64,000 bases of DNA from the NCBI GenBank assembly GCA_004431415.1, contig QPMI01000089.1, positions 62,001-126,000 of the forward strand, given 5' to 3'. A program made the position numbers and the translations under genes. The first letter of the stretch is position 1, and each line of letters begins with the position of its first letter. Shown in pieces: positions 33,901 through 43,800 of the stretch. This stretch comes from Cyanophora paradoxa. Lineage: Eukaryota > Glaucocystophyceae > Cyanophorales > Cyanophoraceae. A model generated the notes under the pieces. The model saw nothing but the letters and a program-made list of their open reading frames with translations, made no database searches and was not told where the DNA came from.

Positions 33901-34986
33901 TCCTTACCTGCCCTGTCCCTCCCCCCGACCTCCCCTCGCCCTCCCCCGGCCTTGTCCCCTTTGGCACGCCGCCGGGCAGCGTTTGCTTGGACCCGCCTCG
34001 CCGACTTTGCTCTCCTTCTCGCACCCCGTCTCCTTGAATTTTCTATTATTTTCCCGGCCTTCCTAGCGGCCGAATGGCATGTGCTTTCCTGTGCACTATG
34101 GCAGCTCGGGGCTGATCTCCTGCATGCACTCTATGTCTCAGATGACCCGGGCCTGGCCCCGGCTGTGCTGGCTGCACCGTTTACCCTGCCTTTCCTCCTT
34201 CTTCTAGGCCATCCTCCAGAACCCCTAGAATTTATTTCGATAGTGACCGTTTCTGCTTTAGCAGGCCACGCCCTACAAACTGCTCTAGACACTATATCCC
34301 CCCGTGGCCCCTTAAAGAAAGCCCCGTACCCACACTACTCCCCCAAGCTCCTCACCATCATCGCCGCCCTCTTGTGGCACATTCAACCTGCTGCTGCGAA
34401 TCCCGTCCTGCACCTTCCCCTCATCCCCCTTCTACCCATGGCCAGTCCCCTTCTCATTGCTCTTGGAGCTATCGCTGCCCTCCTTGCTTGCGGCCGCACG
34501 CAAATGCGGGGGCCCTCGAGCATGACCACTCCGACGTCTACTGGTTGGATCGACGGACAGGGTCTAACCACCTGCCGGGGCCCCAGCTGCATCACGCCTC
34601 GCATGCCACATGTGCCGCCGGGCCCCAACCCCCCGCGCGCCTTGCCTCCCACTGCGCCATGCGACCTGCAGGACGTCGTCGGCCCTCCCACCGCCCCGCG
34701 CTGCGCCCGTGCTAACGGACCCGGACCTGAGATGAGGCCGCCGCCGAGCCCCCGCGCGCCGCCCGCCTCGCCCCAGCTCGCGCCGCTAGACCTGCGGGAC
34801 GCTGTCGGCCCCCCTGCTGCCCCGCGCTGCGCCCGAACTGACGGACCTGGGCCGGAAGTGAAGCCGCCGCCGTGCCCCAGCGCGCCGCCCGCCTCGCCCC
34901 AGCTTGCGCCGCTAGACCTGCGGGACGCTGTCGGCCCTCCCGCCGCCCCGCGCTGCGCCCGAGCTGACGGACCTGGCCGGAAGTGA
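30991..34986 (+). CDS. LINE ORF1: long Pro/Arg-rich protein with several membrane segments
   Basis: An uninterrupted 1331-codon frame covers almost the whole 5' part of the element, and its length argues that it is coding. The first ~250 residues are Arg/Pro-rich with three ~30-residue repeats (GALHRRRAVWLS and variants; 31515-31705). Strong hydrophobic stretches follow, for example LGLFSFLFLALLPPAASLA, WIAVGILTALSLSMGIGV then RRRRR, LLALSALSLLFLLSFLLALS, and several near 34000-34500. Between them lies low-complexity Pro/Arg/Ser. The frame runs into the first 126-bp repeats and ends where one unit has lost bases. No RRM, zinc knuckle or other usual ORF1 domain is visible. A start at 30991 is assumed; function is unknown. 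Confidence 0.6.
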   Translation: MYPGHREGLRVRETGDASASSSSINSLPAPNGAGGHRPSTPEPKTRLATQRQQQDAIQAASQLGGAEGVERCGAALTLEPSDHQEANAARDGTRAGRRPTEQAPSACRSPRAMRPCEGTSPRLARRSRHPPGPHARPAVLKSPLFHCVAGAGGRRSNDVPPAFAADAKGMPRSGRCHGALHRRRAVWLSMNKPPLNPHRSRCNGALHRRRTVWLSVRSPPLRRCHGATRRRRAARLSEDRQPARRSPGAARLTGVRCPPAVRSPPRARARPPARRPPLHLDPLMPHLPRRKLGLRHGVSTLGLFSFLFLALLPPAASLAPVLGPLAEPTTWASPPSVCASEILGLLSSPSWIAVGILTALSLSMGIGVRGYVRRRRRLDDVAGLAPREVEPGPPGLRRGPRSPRLLRPPRRPAPLLGPALCRRRRPWRPLPRSTRRRLRRSRPRSCPIPCPARVGATPWLPRSPFSPYQSRPSPRRPRASRKSHPRRLRRFFSSPAPPPLPAELQVPAATPSRPDLPLPGLRPAQSNRVRPRTLRPLTPLPARPSFSTARARRNVAAALALRNSWPSLPPPAAVRTRPMAPQASSLASSPAPPRGVRLTVRFALSSGRSLLRPRPPLLARRLKGHATRRRPAREPRPQPAPEPRRRPSTAVPDPPSSCTAPISPLHAFLHGSCPPLPHITTPELLALSALSLLFLLSFLLALSLLPFSLLLQLPPRLSEYPPLHPLIARLLHRTLLSPLGPPQQCPSRSRLLSRPPLTHPLSPCGLPLGHRPLSPPLPPLSSPLLSGPRLIFSSPPPSSPSPRCFSSCCLLASFATLFFPIPLPAPTVPSSFAPAGKPSMRDEPAGVDVEALTAGPPPYPLPSLSPCPPSLTTAPHLIDALRFVIAAVPVSPLWFIDPSYPAPSTSPPPAPPLRTPEQLLPPSHPSPSPRPRLLLPLCPSPRQLPGSFCSHSSPGAAGGFLTRPALLFFNSLPALSLPPTSPRPPPALSPLARRRAAFAWTRLADFALLLAPRLLEFSIIFPAFLAAEWHVLSCALWQLGADLLHALYVSDDPGLAPAVLAAPFTLPFLLLLGHPPEPLEFISIVTVSALAGHALQTALDTISPRGPLKKAPYPHYSPKLLTIIAALLWHIQPAAANPVLHLPLIPLLPMASPLLIALGAIAALLACGRTQMRGPSSMTTPTSTGWIDGQGLTTCRGPSCITPRMPHVPPGPNPPRALPPTAPCDLQDVVGPPTAPRCARANGPGPEMRPPPSPRAPPASPQLAPLDLRDAVGPPAAPRCARTDGPGPEVKPPPCPSAPPASPQLAPLDLRDAVGPPAAPRCARADGPGRK

Positions 34987-37720
34987 CGCCGCCACCGAGC
35001 CCCCGCGCGCCGCCGCCTCGCCCCAGCTCGCGCCGCTAGACCTGCGGGACGCTGTCGACCCCCCTGCTGCCCGCGCTGCGCCCGAGCTGACGGACCTGGG
35101 CCGGAAGTGACGCCGCCACCGAGCCCTCGCGCACCGCCCGCCTCGCCCCAGCTCGCGCCGCTAGACCTGCGGGACGCTGTCGGCCTCACCGCCGCCCCGC
35201 GCTGCGCCCGTGCTGACGGACCTGGGCCGGAAGTGAAGCCGCCGCCGCGCCCTCGCGCGCCGCCCGCCTCGCCCCAGCTCGCGCCGCTAGACCTGCGGGA
35301 CGCTATCGGCCCTCCCGCCGCCCCGCGCTGCGCCCGAGCTGACGGACCTGGGCCGGAAGTGACGCCGCCACCGAGCCCCCGCGCGCCGCCCGCCTCGCCC
35401 CAGCTCGCGCCGCTAGACCTGCGGGACGATGTCGGCCCTCCCGCCGCCCCGCGCTGCGCCCGTGCTGACGGACCTGGGCCGGAAGTGAAGCCGCCGCCGC
35501 GCCCCGCGCGCCGCCCGCCTCGCCCCAGCTCGCGCCGCTAGACCTGCGGGACGCTATCGGCCCTCCCGCCGCCCCGCGCTGCGCCCGAGCTGACGGACCT
35601 GGGCCGGAAGTGAAGCCGTCGCCGTGCCCCCGTGCGCCACCCGCCTCGCCCCAGCTCGCGCCGCTAGACCTGCGGGACGCTGTCGGCCCTCCCGCCGCCC
35701 CGCGCTGCGCCCGAGCTGACGGACCTGGGCCGTGCCCCCGTGCGCCACCCGCCTCGCCCCAGCTCGCGCCGCTAGACCTGCGGGACGCTGTCGGCCCCCC
35801 CGCCGCCCCGCGCTGCGCCCGAGCTGACGGACCTGGGCCGGAAGTGAAGCCGCCGCCGAGCCCCCGCGCGCCGCCCGCCTCGCCCCAGCTCGCGCCGCTA
35901 GACCTGCGGGACGCTATCGGCCCTCCCGCCGCCCCGCGCTGCGCCCGAGCTGACGGACCTGGGCCGGAAGTGACGCCGCCACCGAGCCCCCGCGCGCCGC
36001 CCGCCTCGCCCCAGCTCGCGCCGCTAGACCTGCGGGACGATGTCGGCCCCTCCGCCGCCCCGCGCTGCGCCCGAGCTGACGGACCTGGGCCGGAAGTGAA
36101 GCCGCCGCCGTGCCCCAGCGCGCCGCCCGCCTCGCCCCAGCTCGCGCCGCTAGACCTGCGAGACGCTGTCGGCCCTCCCGCCGCCCCGCGCTGCGCCCGA
36201 GCTGACGGACCTGGGCCGGAAGTGAAGCCGTCGCCGAGCCCCCGCGCGCCGCCCGCCTCGCCCCAGCTCGCGCCGCTAGACCTGCGGGACGCTGTCGGCC
36301 CCCCTGCTGCCCCGCGCTGCGCCCGAGCTGACGGACCTGGGCCGGAAGTGACGCCGCCACCGAGCCCCCGCGCACCGCCCGCCTCGCCCCAGCTCGCGCC
36401 GCTAGACCTGCGGGACGCTGTCGGCCTCACCGCCGCCCCGCGCTGCGCCCGATTTGACGGGCCTGGACCTGAAGACAAGCCGCCGCCGAGCCCTCGCTCG
36501 CCGCCCGCCTCGCCCCAGCTCGCGCCGCTAGACCTGCCGGACGCTGTCGGCCTCACTGCCGCCCCGCGCTGCGCCCGATTTGACGGGCCTGGACCTGAAG
36601 ACAAGCCGCCGCCGGGCCCCGCGCGCCGCCCGCCTCGCCCCAGCTCGCGCCGCTAGATCTGCGGGACGCTGTCGGCCCCCTGCTGCCCGCGCTGCGCCCG
36701 AGCTGACGGACCTGGGCCGGAAGTGAAGCCGCCGCCGTGCCCCAGCGCGCCGCCCGCCTCGCCCCAGCTCGCGCCGCTAGACCTGCGGGACGCTGTCGGC
36801 CCTCCCGCCGCCCCGCGCTGCGCCCGAGCTGACGGACCTGGGCCGGAAGTGACGCCGCCACCGAGCCCCCGCGCGCCACCCGCCTCGCCCCAGCTCGCGC
36901 CGCTAGACCTGCGGGACGATGTCGGCCCCCCCGCCGCCCCGCGCTGCGCCCGAGCTGACGGACCTGGGCCGGAAGTGAAGCCGCCGCCGAGCCCCCGTGC
37001 GCCACCCGCCTCGCCCCAGCTCGCGCCGCTAGACCTGCGGGACGCTGTCGGCCCTCCCGCCGCCCCGCGCTGCGCCCGAGCTGACGGACCTGGGCCGGAA
37101 GTGAAGCCGCCGCCGTGCCCCCGTGCGCCACCCGCCTCGCCCCAGCTCGCGCCGCTAGACCTGCGGGACGCTGTCGACCCCCCTGCTGCCCCGCGCTGCG
37201 CCCGAGCTGACGGACCTGGGCCGGAAGTGACGCCGCCACCGAGCCCTCGCGCACCGCCCGCCTCGCCCCAGCTCGCGCCGCTAGACCTGCGGGACGCTGT
37301 CGGCCTCACCGCCGCCCCGCCCTGCGCCCGATTTGACGGACCTGGGCCGGAAGTGACGCCGCCACCGAGCCCCCGCGCACCGCCCGCCTCGCCCCAGCTC
37401 GCGCCGCTAGACCTGCGGGACGCTGTCGGCCTCACCGCCGCCCGGCGCCGCACCCGCGCTTACGGACCCGGACCCGCAGTGAAGCCGCCGCCGGGCCCCG
37501 CGCGCCGCCCGTCTCGCCTCCGCCCGCGCCGGCACCACGCGACCTGCAAGACACTATCAGCCTTTCCGCCGCCCGGCCCCGCGCCCGTGCTGACGGACCC
37601 GGACCTGACGCGAAGCCGCCGCCGGTCCTCAGCGCGCCGCCCGTCTCGCCTCCGCCCACGCCGCGCGACCTGCAGGACGCTGTCGGCCCGGCGGCTCGGC
37701 GCCGCGCCCGAGTCGACTGT
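34660..37720 (+). repeat. 126-bp minisatellite inside the LINE (about 25 units)
   Basis: CTAGACCTGCGGGACG recurs at 34786, 34912, 35036, 35161, 35287, 35413 and onward to 37407, mostly 126 bp apart. More diverged units flank the array on both sides. A 126-bp unit is 42 codons, so the plus frame encodes a repeated Pro-rich text around LDLRDAVGPPAAPRCARADG. Several units have lost one or two bases, or a larger piece (near 35735), which breaks the frame. Units vary at a few positions, giving identifiable subtypes. Confidence 0.92.
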
Positions 37721-38880
37721 CCGATCCCTAGAGCAAACCTAAGGTTGCAGAAGTGTCCCGGAGGTCCATCTGCGACGCCCCGCCCGTCGAGCGCGTCGCA
37801 AGAGGTCAATCCCAGTCGAGATGCTATTGCCGCTGCCGCGCCACGCCGCGCTGCTCGCCTCGGCATCCAGCAGGCCGCGCAAGTACTTTCACAGCTCAGT
37901 CGCCGTGTCTACATCTGGAGCACCTCCTGGACCACGGTCGCTAGACCGCGCTACGGCATGCTCCAGAACTTGATCGCTGGACTGGAGCACGGAAGCCCCA
38001 TCAGAGCCGTCGCATACTGCAGTAGCCGGTGGAGTTTCCCCTTCCGGTCGGAACGTCTCAGGGCCCGGACGACACTGCGCCTACCGGTACCCCCACCGCG
38101 TGCCGTCAAAAAACCCCAACGCGAACAGGTTTTTTTATTCATGCGATTGATGAGTCGGGCAATGATTCGAAGCGGCCCAATGCCTCCGCAAATTGGACCG
38201 CAATCCGCGAGTGCTTGACTAGCTGCACTATAGCTAGTACGTATACCGTTCCCCCTGCGTACGGCCGCGAGCCGGCGCCTGGCTGTAGCACCGGCACTGC
38301 CATTGCAGGTTACTCAGCTAGCACTGGCGCCCACGCTAGTGCTGGCCCCACCAACGCCGGCGCCTCGAGCTCGGACGCTGCGCTGCATGACGCCGAGAGT
38401 TGTCGTACGAACCACGCGTACGGATCCGGACGCGTACTAGCCATGCGTACGGCCGCGTACCTCGCAGTTAGCCCCGCGCTAGTGCCCACGTGCACGCCGG
38501 CGCTGGCCCCGCCGACGCCGGCGTCACGGACGCTGCGCCGCATGACGCCGGTCTCGAACTCCTGGGCCGGCGCCGGCCTGCGCGCCGCGCCCCACAAACC
38601 CAACGGTCCTTCAGCCGCCCGGCCCCTCTCCTCACACACCTCCTCCTCTGTGTTCTCCTCGCCGCCCTTGTCCCCGTCGCCCTTGCGGACATCGAGCCCA
38701 GCACAGCAACGGCCGCCGCAGTCGCTACCGCCGCCGCCGCCCTCTCCTCTCCGCCACTAGTCACGGCGGCCTCGTCCCTTCTAACATTATACCTCCCTCT
38801 CTGTACACCGCTGACCGTATTGACGCTCGCCACCACCGTGATGCGCTCCAGATCCCTGTCCTAGCACACCCCCGGACGCG
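37721..38880 (+). CDS. LINE segment between minisatellite and endonuclease, two hydrophobic stretches
   Basis: After the array, several overlapping frames are open. The most protein-like ends at 38864 and contains LLTHLLLCVLLAALVPVALA and a second hydrophobic stretch (SSLLTLYLPLCTPLTVLTLA), much like the membrane segments of ORF1. This suggests that ORF1 once ran through the array to here. Nothing matches a known domain. Confidence 0.4.
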
Positions 38881-40896
38881 GCAAATGCGAAGCTGAACCT
38901 CCGCGCCCTCACGTGGAATATTCGCCGCTTGGAGGGGAAGGCGAGCGGCAACAATATTGCAACTAAATTTATCAGCGCAATTGACTATGGCCGCCGTGAC
39001 TGGGACTGCCACTTCGTTGCTCTTCAAGAGGTCGACATGGTCCCTACCGACCGCCCCCCCTCGAAGCCCTTTCCGCCCAATATCCGCGATCACCTGATTA
39101 AGACAGCAGTCCGCCGCCATAAATCTAGCTACCTTGTCTATTCTCCTCCATCCGCGGCCCGCCCTGGCACCGCTGGCTCCGCGCTATGGATCTCAGCAAG
39201 CTATGCAGCGCACCGCCAGGCGGATTATGCGTTTGACGGCCGAGTAGCCGGCGCCCGATTTGACTTCCCGCGCACGCGCGAGCGCCTCATTGTCCTCTCA
39301 CTCTACGTGCCGGACTGCGGGCACGACAATTTGCAAAAAGAGCTCCACGACCTCACCGAATACCTGACCGCGAAGGTCGCACCCGACATCCACGAACCTG
39401 ACTGGCAGACGCATCTCCTGGTACTCGGCGATATGAATAGCACCTACTCTCCGTGCAACGACCGGATCACCGGGGGCAACCGGCGCACTGAAACTACCCC
39501 CCCGAACTCCTACGCAGAAATATGGACCCTTTTCCGCGAGACCTGGGGTCTTTATGATACCGGAACCCCGGGCGATTTCACACATGTTTCCCGCCACGCC
39601 GACTTTCTTGACGATCAGGGCCACCGCCCCCTCCTGGACGCCGCCCGCATCGACTACGCCCTTGCCTCCCCCACTCTCGCGGCCCGATCACTAGGGACTC
39701 GCACGCTTTATGTCCCTGGCCGACCGTCCCCTTTACTCACAGCCGACCATCTCCCCGTACTTGCGACCTTCAAAACCGAAGGCGTGCTCTCTGCCCCCCC
39801 TACGGAGCCCCGCCAGCCCCGACCCCAGCCTCTCCCTCCTCTCTTCAACTATGCCGCCCAACCTGCACCCATCCGGCTTGCTTTCAAGCTCGCTGTCGAA
39901 ACTTTTCTCAATAAACACGGCCAGCGGTATATCCAGCTCCTTCTCACTCCCGAGAGCAGCCCCGACTACGCCCAACGCGCCACGAAATCCCACCGCTCCC
40001 TCCTCTGTGCTATCGCCCAAAGTATCAAGTCCGTCGCCCACTCCCAAGAATTCTCTACTGCTAAAGTCCTCCAACACCGCGTAGCTGCCCAGGGAGATAT
40101 GGCTAAGTTCAACCATCTATCTGCACTGGACGCTGACGACGAACAACTCGTTGGCCGCGTTGGACAGGCCTTACACGACTGGGCGCACCAAGGCTCCACA
40201 GACCACCCGCCTGACGAAACTATCCGGGCCGTCCTCCGGGACCTTCCCAAAGACGTGACGGACATCCGAAAAGCTGCGGGCTCGGACACCACACTGACAT
40301 TCTGCCCCTCCCTCCTCGCTTTCCCCGACCCTCCCAATTACCCTGAATTCGAGAATGGTACCATTACAGGCTCTGAAATCGCCGAGTACCATACTCAACT
40401 AAGTACATGGCACTTACAGGCGCGGGCCGCCCTGGACAATCATCGCCGTGCATATACCGAAGCCGACATTGCTCGCAATATTGACACCCGCCGCCACCTC
40501 CTGTCCCACTGTCGAAGTATGGGTCGGGCTATTCAACTCCTCCTCTCCCGCTTCCGATCCGCCCCCCGCCTATACCTTACCCGCACGGCAGCGGGGCTAC
40601 CCGAAGTGCTCACTGATCCCAATGAAATTAAACGCGCACATCTGGATCACTTCAAAAATTTCTGGCGACTCCGCAAGGCTGCCCCAAACCTGGATGCCAT
40701 AGCTACGAAATTCGCGGACATTGAAAACGGCGCCTGGTTGGGCAGATTTTGGAAACGCCAGTACCGACCCCTTTCCCACTTCACCCCCGCCGTCTGGGAC
40801 GGACTAATGGCCATGCCAGAGGACCCCGAACTCGATCGCCTCATCTCGTCCCTGTCCAATGGTGCAGGCGGTCCTCCGGCCTCACGAACGGAATGA
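38881..40896 (+). CDS. LINE ORF2 part 1: EEP endonuclease and start of RT
   Basis: The frame carries an endonuclease/exonuclease/phosphatase domain in canonical order: LTWNIRR, FVALQEVD, LVLGDMNS, ARIDYALAS and TADHLPVL. This enzyme nicks the target DNA for target-primed reverse transcription. The domain starts before the first ATG (38929), so translation must begin upstream or by fusion with the previous frame. The frame ends at 40896 in the RT fingers (SSLSNGAGG), where loss of about one base moves the rest into another frame. Confidence 0.85.
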   Translation, partial: ANAKLNLRALTWNIRRLEGKASGNNIATKFISAIDYGRRDWDCHFVALQEVDMVPTDRPPSKPFPPNIRDHLIKTAVRRHKSSYLVYSPPSAARPGTAGSALWISASYAAHRQADYAFDGRVAGARFDFPRTRERLIVLSLYVPDCGHDNLQKELHDLTEYLTAKVAPDIHEPDWQTHLLVLGDMNSTYSPCNDRITGGNRRTETTPPNSYAEIWTLFRETWGLYDTGTPGDFTHVSRHADFLDDQGHRPLLDAARIDYALASPTLAARSLGTRTLYVPGRPSPLLTADHLPVLATFKTEGVLSAPPTEPRQPRPQPLPPLFNYAAQPAPIRLAFKLAVETFLNKHGQRYIQLLLTPESSPDYAQRATKSHRSLLCAIAQSIKSVAHSQEFSTAKVLQHRVAAQGDMAKFNHLSALDADDEQLVGRVGQALHDWAHQGSTDHPPDETIRAVLRDLPKDVTDIRKAAGSDTTLTFCPSLLAFPDPPNYPEFENGTITGSEIAEYHTQLSTWHLQARAALDNHRRAYTEADIARNIDTRRHLLSHCRSMGRAIQLLLSRFRSAPRLYLTRTAAGLPEVLTDPNEIKRAHLDHFKNFWRLRKAAPNLDAIATKFADIENGAWLGRFWKRQYRPLSHFTPAVWDGLMAMPEDPELDRLISSLSNGAGGPPASRTE

Positions 40897-43800
40897 TTAA
40901 AATGCTCTGGTCCCCCCTCCGCCTCTCCAAGACGGAACGCCAGGCCTTAGCCGCCTCACACTCTACCGACGAGATAAACAGCTTCGAGTCCGCGGCTCAC
41001 TGGACCACCTCGCGCGACGCCATCCGAGCTCTAGTTCAATCCACTCTTCTCGGCCACGTGCCCGACCACGCACTTCGCGGTCAAGTCTACGCTATCCCGA
41101 AACGTGATAATTCAGCAGATCTTGCCGATCTCCGCCCCATCACCCTTCAAGAAGTCACCTGGAAGCTGGTCACGGGCCTCCTGACCCACCGCATGGAAGA
41201 CCGCATTGATACACATAACATACTACGCGGCCGCAACTATGGTTTTTGTCGCCGCGAATCTACCGACCCTGTTCTCTACGCCCTCCGATCCTCCCTCGAG
41301 GACGCGCACCAGTTCAAAAAGCCAATCTTCGGCGGCCTGGGGGATATTGCCAGCGCCTACGACAGTGTCTCCTGGCATAGCCAAGAGCTCAGCCTTAATC
41401 GTATCCAACTCCACCTCCATCCTGAAGGAAAACGCTATATAGCCCTCCACAAAAAAGCAGCTCAACACCGCACGGCGTGCATCCTTACCCCCCACGGCCG
41501 CACGGACTATTTTCAAGTCCCCTGTGGCCTCCCCCAAGGAGGCATCGAAGCCCCTCTCCACTGGCGCATTTTCTTCGACGCCGCTCTCACCGCCATAGAA
41601 GAACGAGCGACTCAGTCCAATTTCGGCTACCAGCTCGGGCCGCACCGATCTGACCCTACCCGCCCCCGTTCCCCCCGCCCACCATGTCCTGGCGAACCCC
41701 TCTACTTCCCCGCCGGTCCCTGCCCCACAGTCTCTGTGCTCGCATACGCCGATGACACCACCATGCTTGCCAGCTCGGCTCAGGGTCTCCAACATATGCT
41801 TGACTGGTTGTCCGAATTTCTCCATATCCATGGCATGAACCTGAACGCCAAAAAGACGGAAATTTTCCACTGGAAACCCCCCCGATCCGAAGCGCCAGTC
41901 AAGAGCAAATACTATGTCGGCGTCGGCGATTCCAGAGCTGAGGTTGGCCACATCCTCTCCCCCACAACACCATTCCGCGTCCTCGGCGTCCAGTTTACTG
42001 CGACCCTGTCTTGGACCCACCAAGTCCGTCTACTCAAGTCCCAGCTCCAGTCCGCAATCTCCGTCTTAGCCACAAAGAAGATTACCGTCCACGAATTCCA
42101 AGTGATACTACATCGGGTTCTCTTCCCCAAACTGGCATACCCTCTCCGCATCATGACCTTAACGCCATCCCAATGCCAATCCCTCGACGCTGTCTGGCTC
42201 ACCGCGGCCAAACACACGGCCAACCTGGCCCAGTCCGTTTCCACGGCTGCCTTCTCTTCCATCTATCGCCTTCCCTCAATAGCTGTCATCCAACGCCAAC
42301 AGCAGTGCGTCGACGAGCGCCTCCGCCAGGAACTAGCCTCTCACACATCATCACTCTACGGCCAAATATACCGACAACGTGTCCTCGACACCCAGGCCCG
42401 ATACGGGCTTCCCCTTCTCCCACACGAATATCCGAACCTCCCCTCGGGGCCCCTCACACTACAGAAAAATATTACGCTTGCCATCACGGCAGACCTGACC
42501 TCCACCTCCCATCACATCCTCACAACGTGCGACTCCTGGACACATGGCCTCCCCTCCCGCCGCTCCCATCTTCGACGAGAATATATTATATCAACGCAAT
42601 TGTCGCCCCTCACCCTCCAACAAGCCGGTCAGCGACTCTATCGCTGCGGCCTCCTCACAATCCGCGACATCACGGCCCCTGACGGCTCCCTTGCCGAATG
42701 GTCCCTCCTCTGGAGTCACGGCCGTGTCCCGGCATACTACAAACGTGCCCCCTCCTGGTGGGACGCTGTCCGCGAAGAACTCTCTCTTCCCCGCCCCTCC
42801 ACCCGGTCCCCTTTCCTCCCCCGCCACCCTATGCCTCCGCCGCCCTCTATCCCAGACATTCGTCGCTCTCTCCAAGCTAATGCCGTCCTTGCAGGACTCA
42901 ACATTGGTGACTTTGTCTGGACATCCCAAGGCCTGGTCGGCCGCGTCGTGGGGAAACCCCCTATCCCAGACGAAAACCCGGACGAACTAGCTTCGGAGGA
43001 CTCCGATGCGGATCCTAACTGCCCCCGAGATTCAGAGTATAACTATGGGGTGGAACTCGTCCATTACTGCCTCACCCCATATGATGGCTTCTCCATGCGC
43101 GACCCCGGTCTATCGGCGCTTGAGCTCGACCCCGCCTGGCGTGAACGCAGACTGGAATTCCAATTTTGCCCTCACCCAAAATACTGCGGCTCTGAACAGC
43201 TTCATCGCGAGCTGGGCCTCTCTACGACTGCTTGTCGATGGGTCGAGTACGCATCTCACGTCCGCCGAATCCCGGCAGGCTCGTCGTGCGAATCGAAGGG
43301 CTGGTCTCCGAGCCTCTCCAATCTCAATAGGCCGGTGCCCACCCGCTCCCGGCAGCTGCCCGACTCCACCTCCGCCTTCACATGCTCCCACTCTAGAGGA
43401 CAGCAGCCCTCCCGTGCTCAACCCACACGAGCAGCTAAAAAAGCCCGCCTTGACCCCTCCTCAGCTACCCCTCCTGCTCAATATGACCCCGAACTCCCCC
43501 CTCCCAACCTCCCCCGCGAAATCACACACATTGGCTTCATCGACCTCTGGCTCCGGGAAACTGACTGGTGGGACTCTTTCCGAGCGGAGGCCCAGGCTAC
43601 CAATGTTGCCCTCGAGAGACGCCCACGCCTTATGACCCCCGCATCACAAGCCGACCGCGACTTCTATGAATCCCCGGCCGGGCTCGACTTCCTTTTCATT
43701 ACCTCCCGAGCCCTTTTCGCAGAGCTCTGCCCTACACTCCGCGCACTAAACTCCCCGCCCCTTCCCTCCGGACCTACTCCCCGGGTAATATACACGGACG

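Noticed and set aside
35303-37453. Long minus-strand frames of 433, 266 and 233 codons (RPAGLAARAGARR repeats)
   Set aside because: They are antisense shadows of the 126-bp minisatellite. A repeat whose length is a multiple of three and which lacks stops is open on both strands; no domain or start context supports them.
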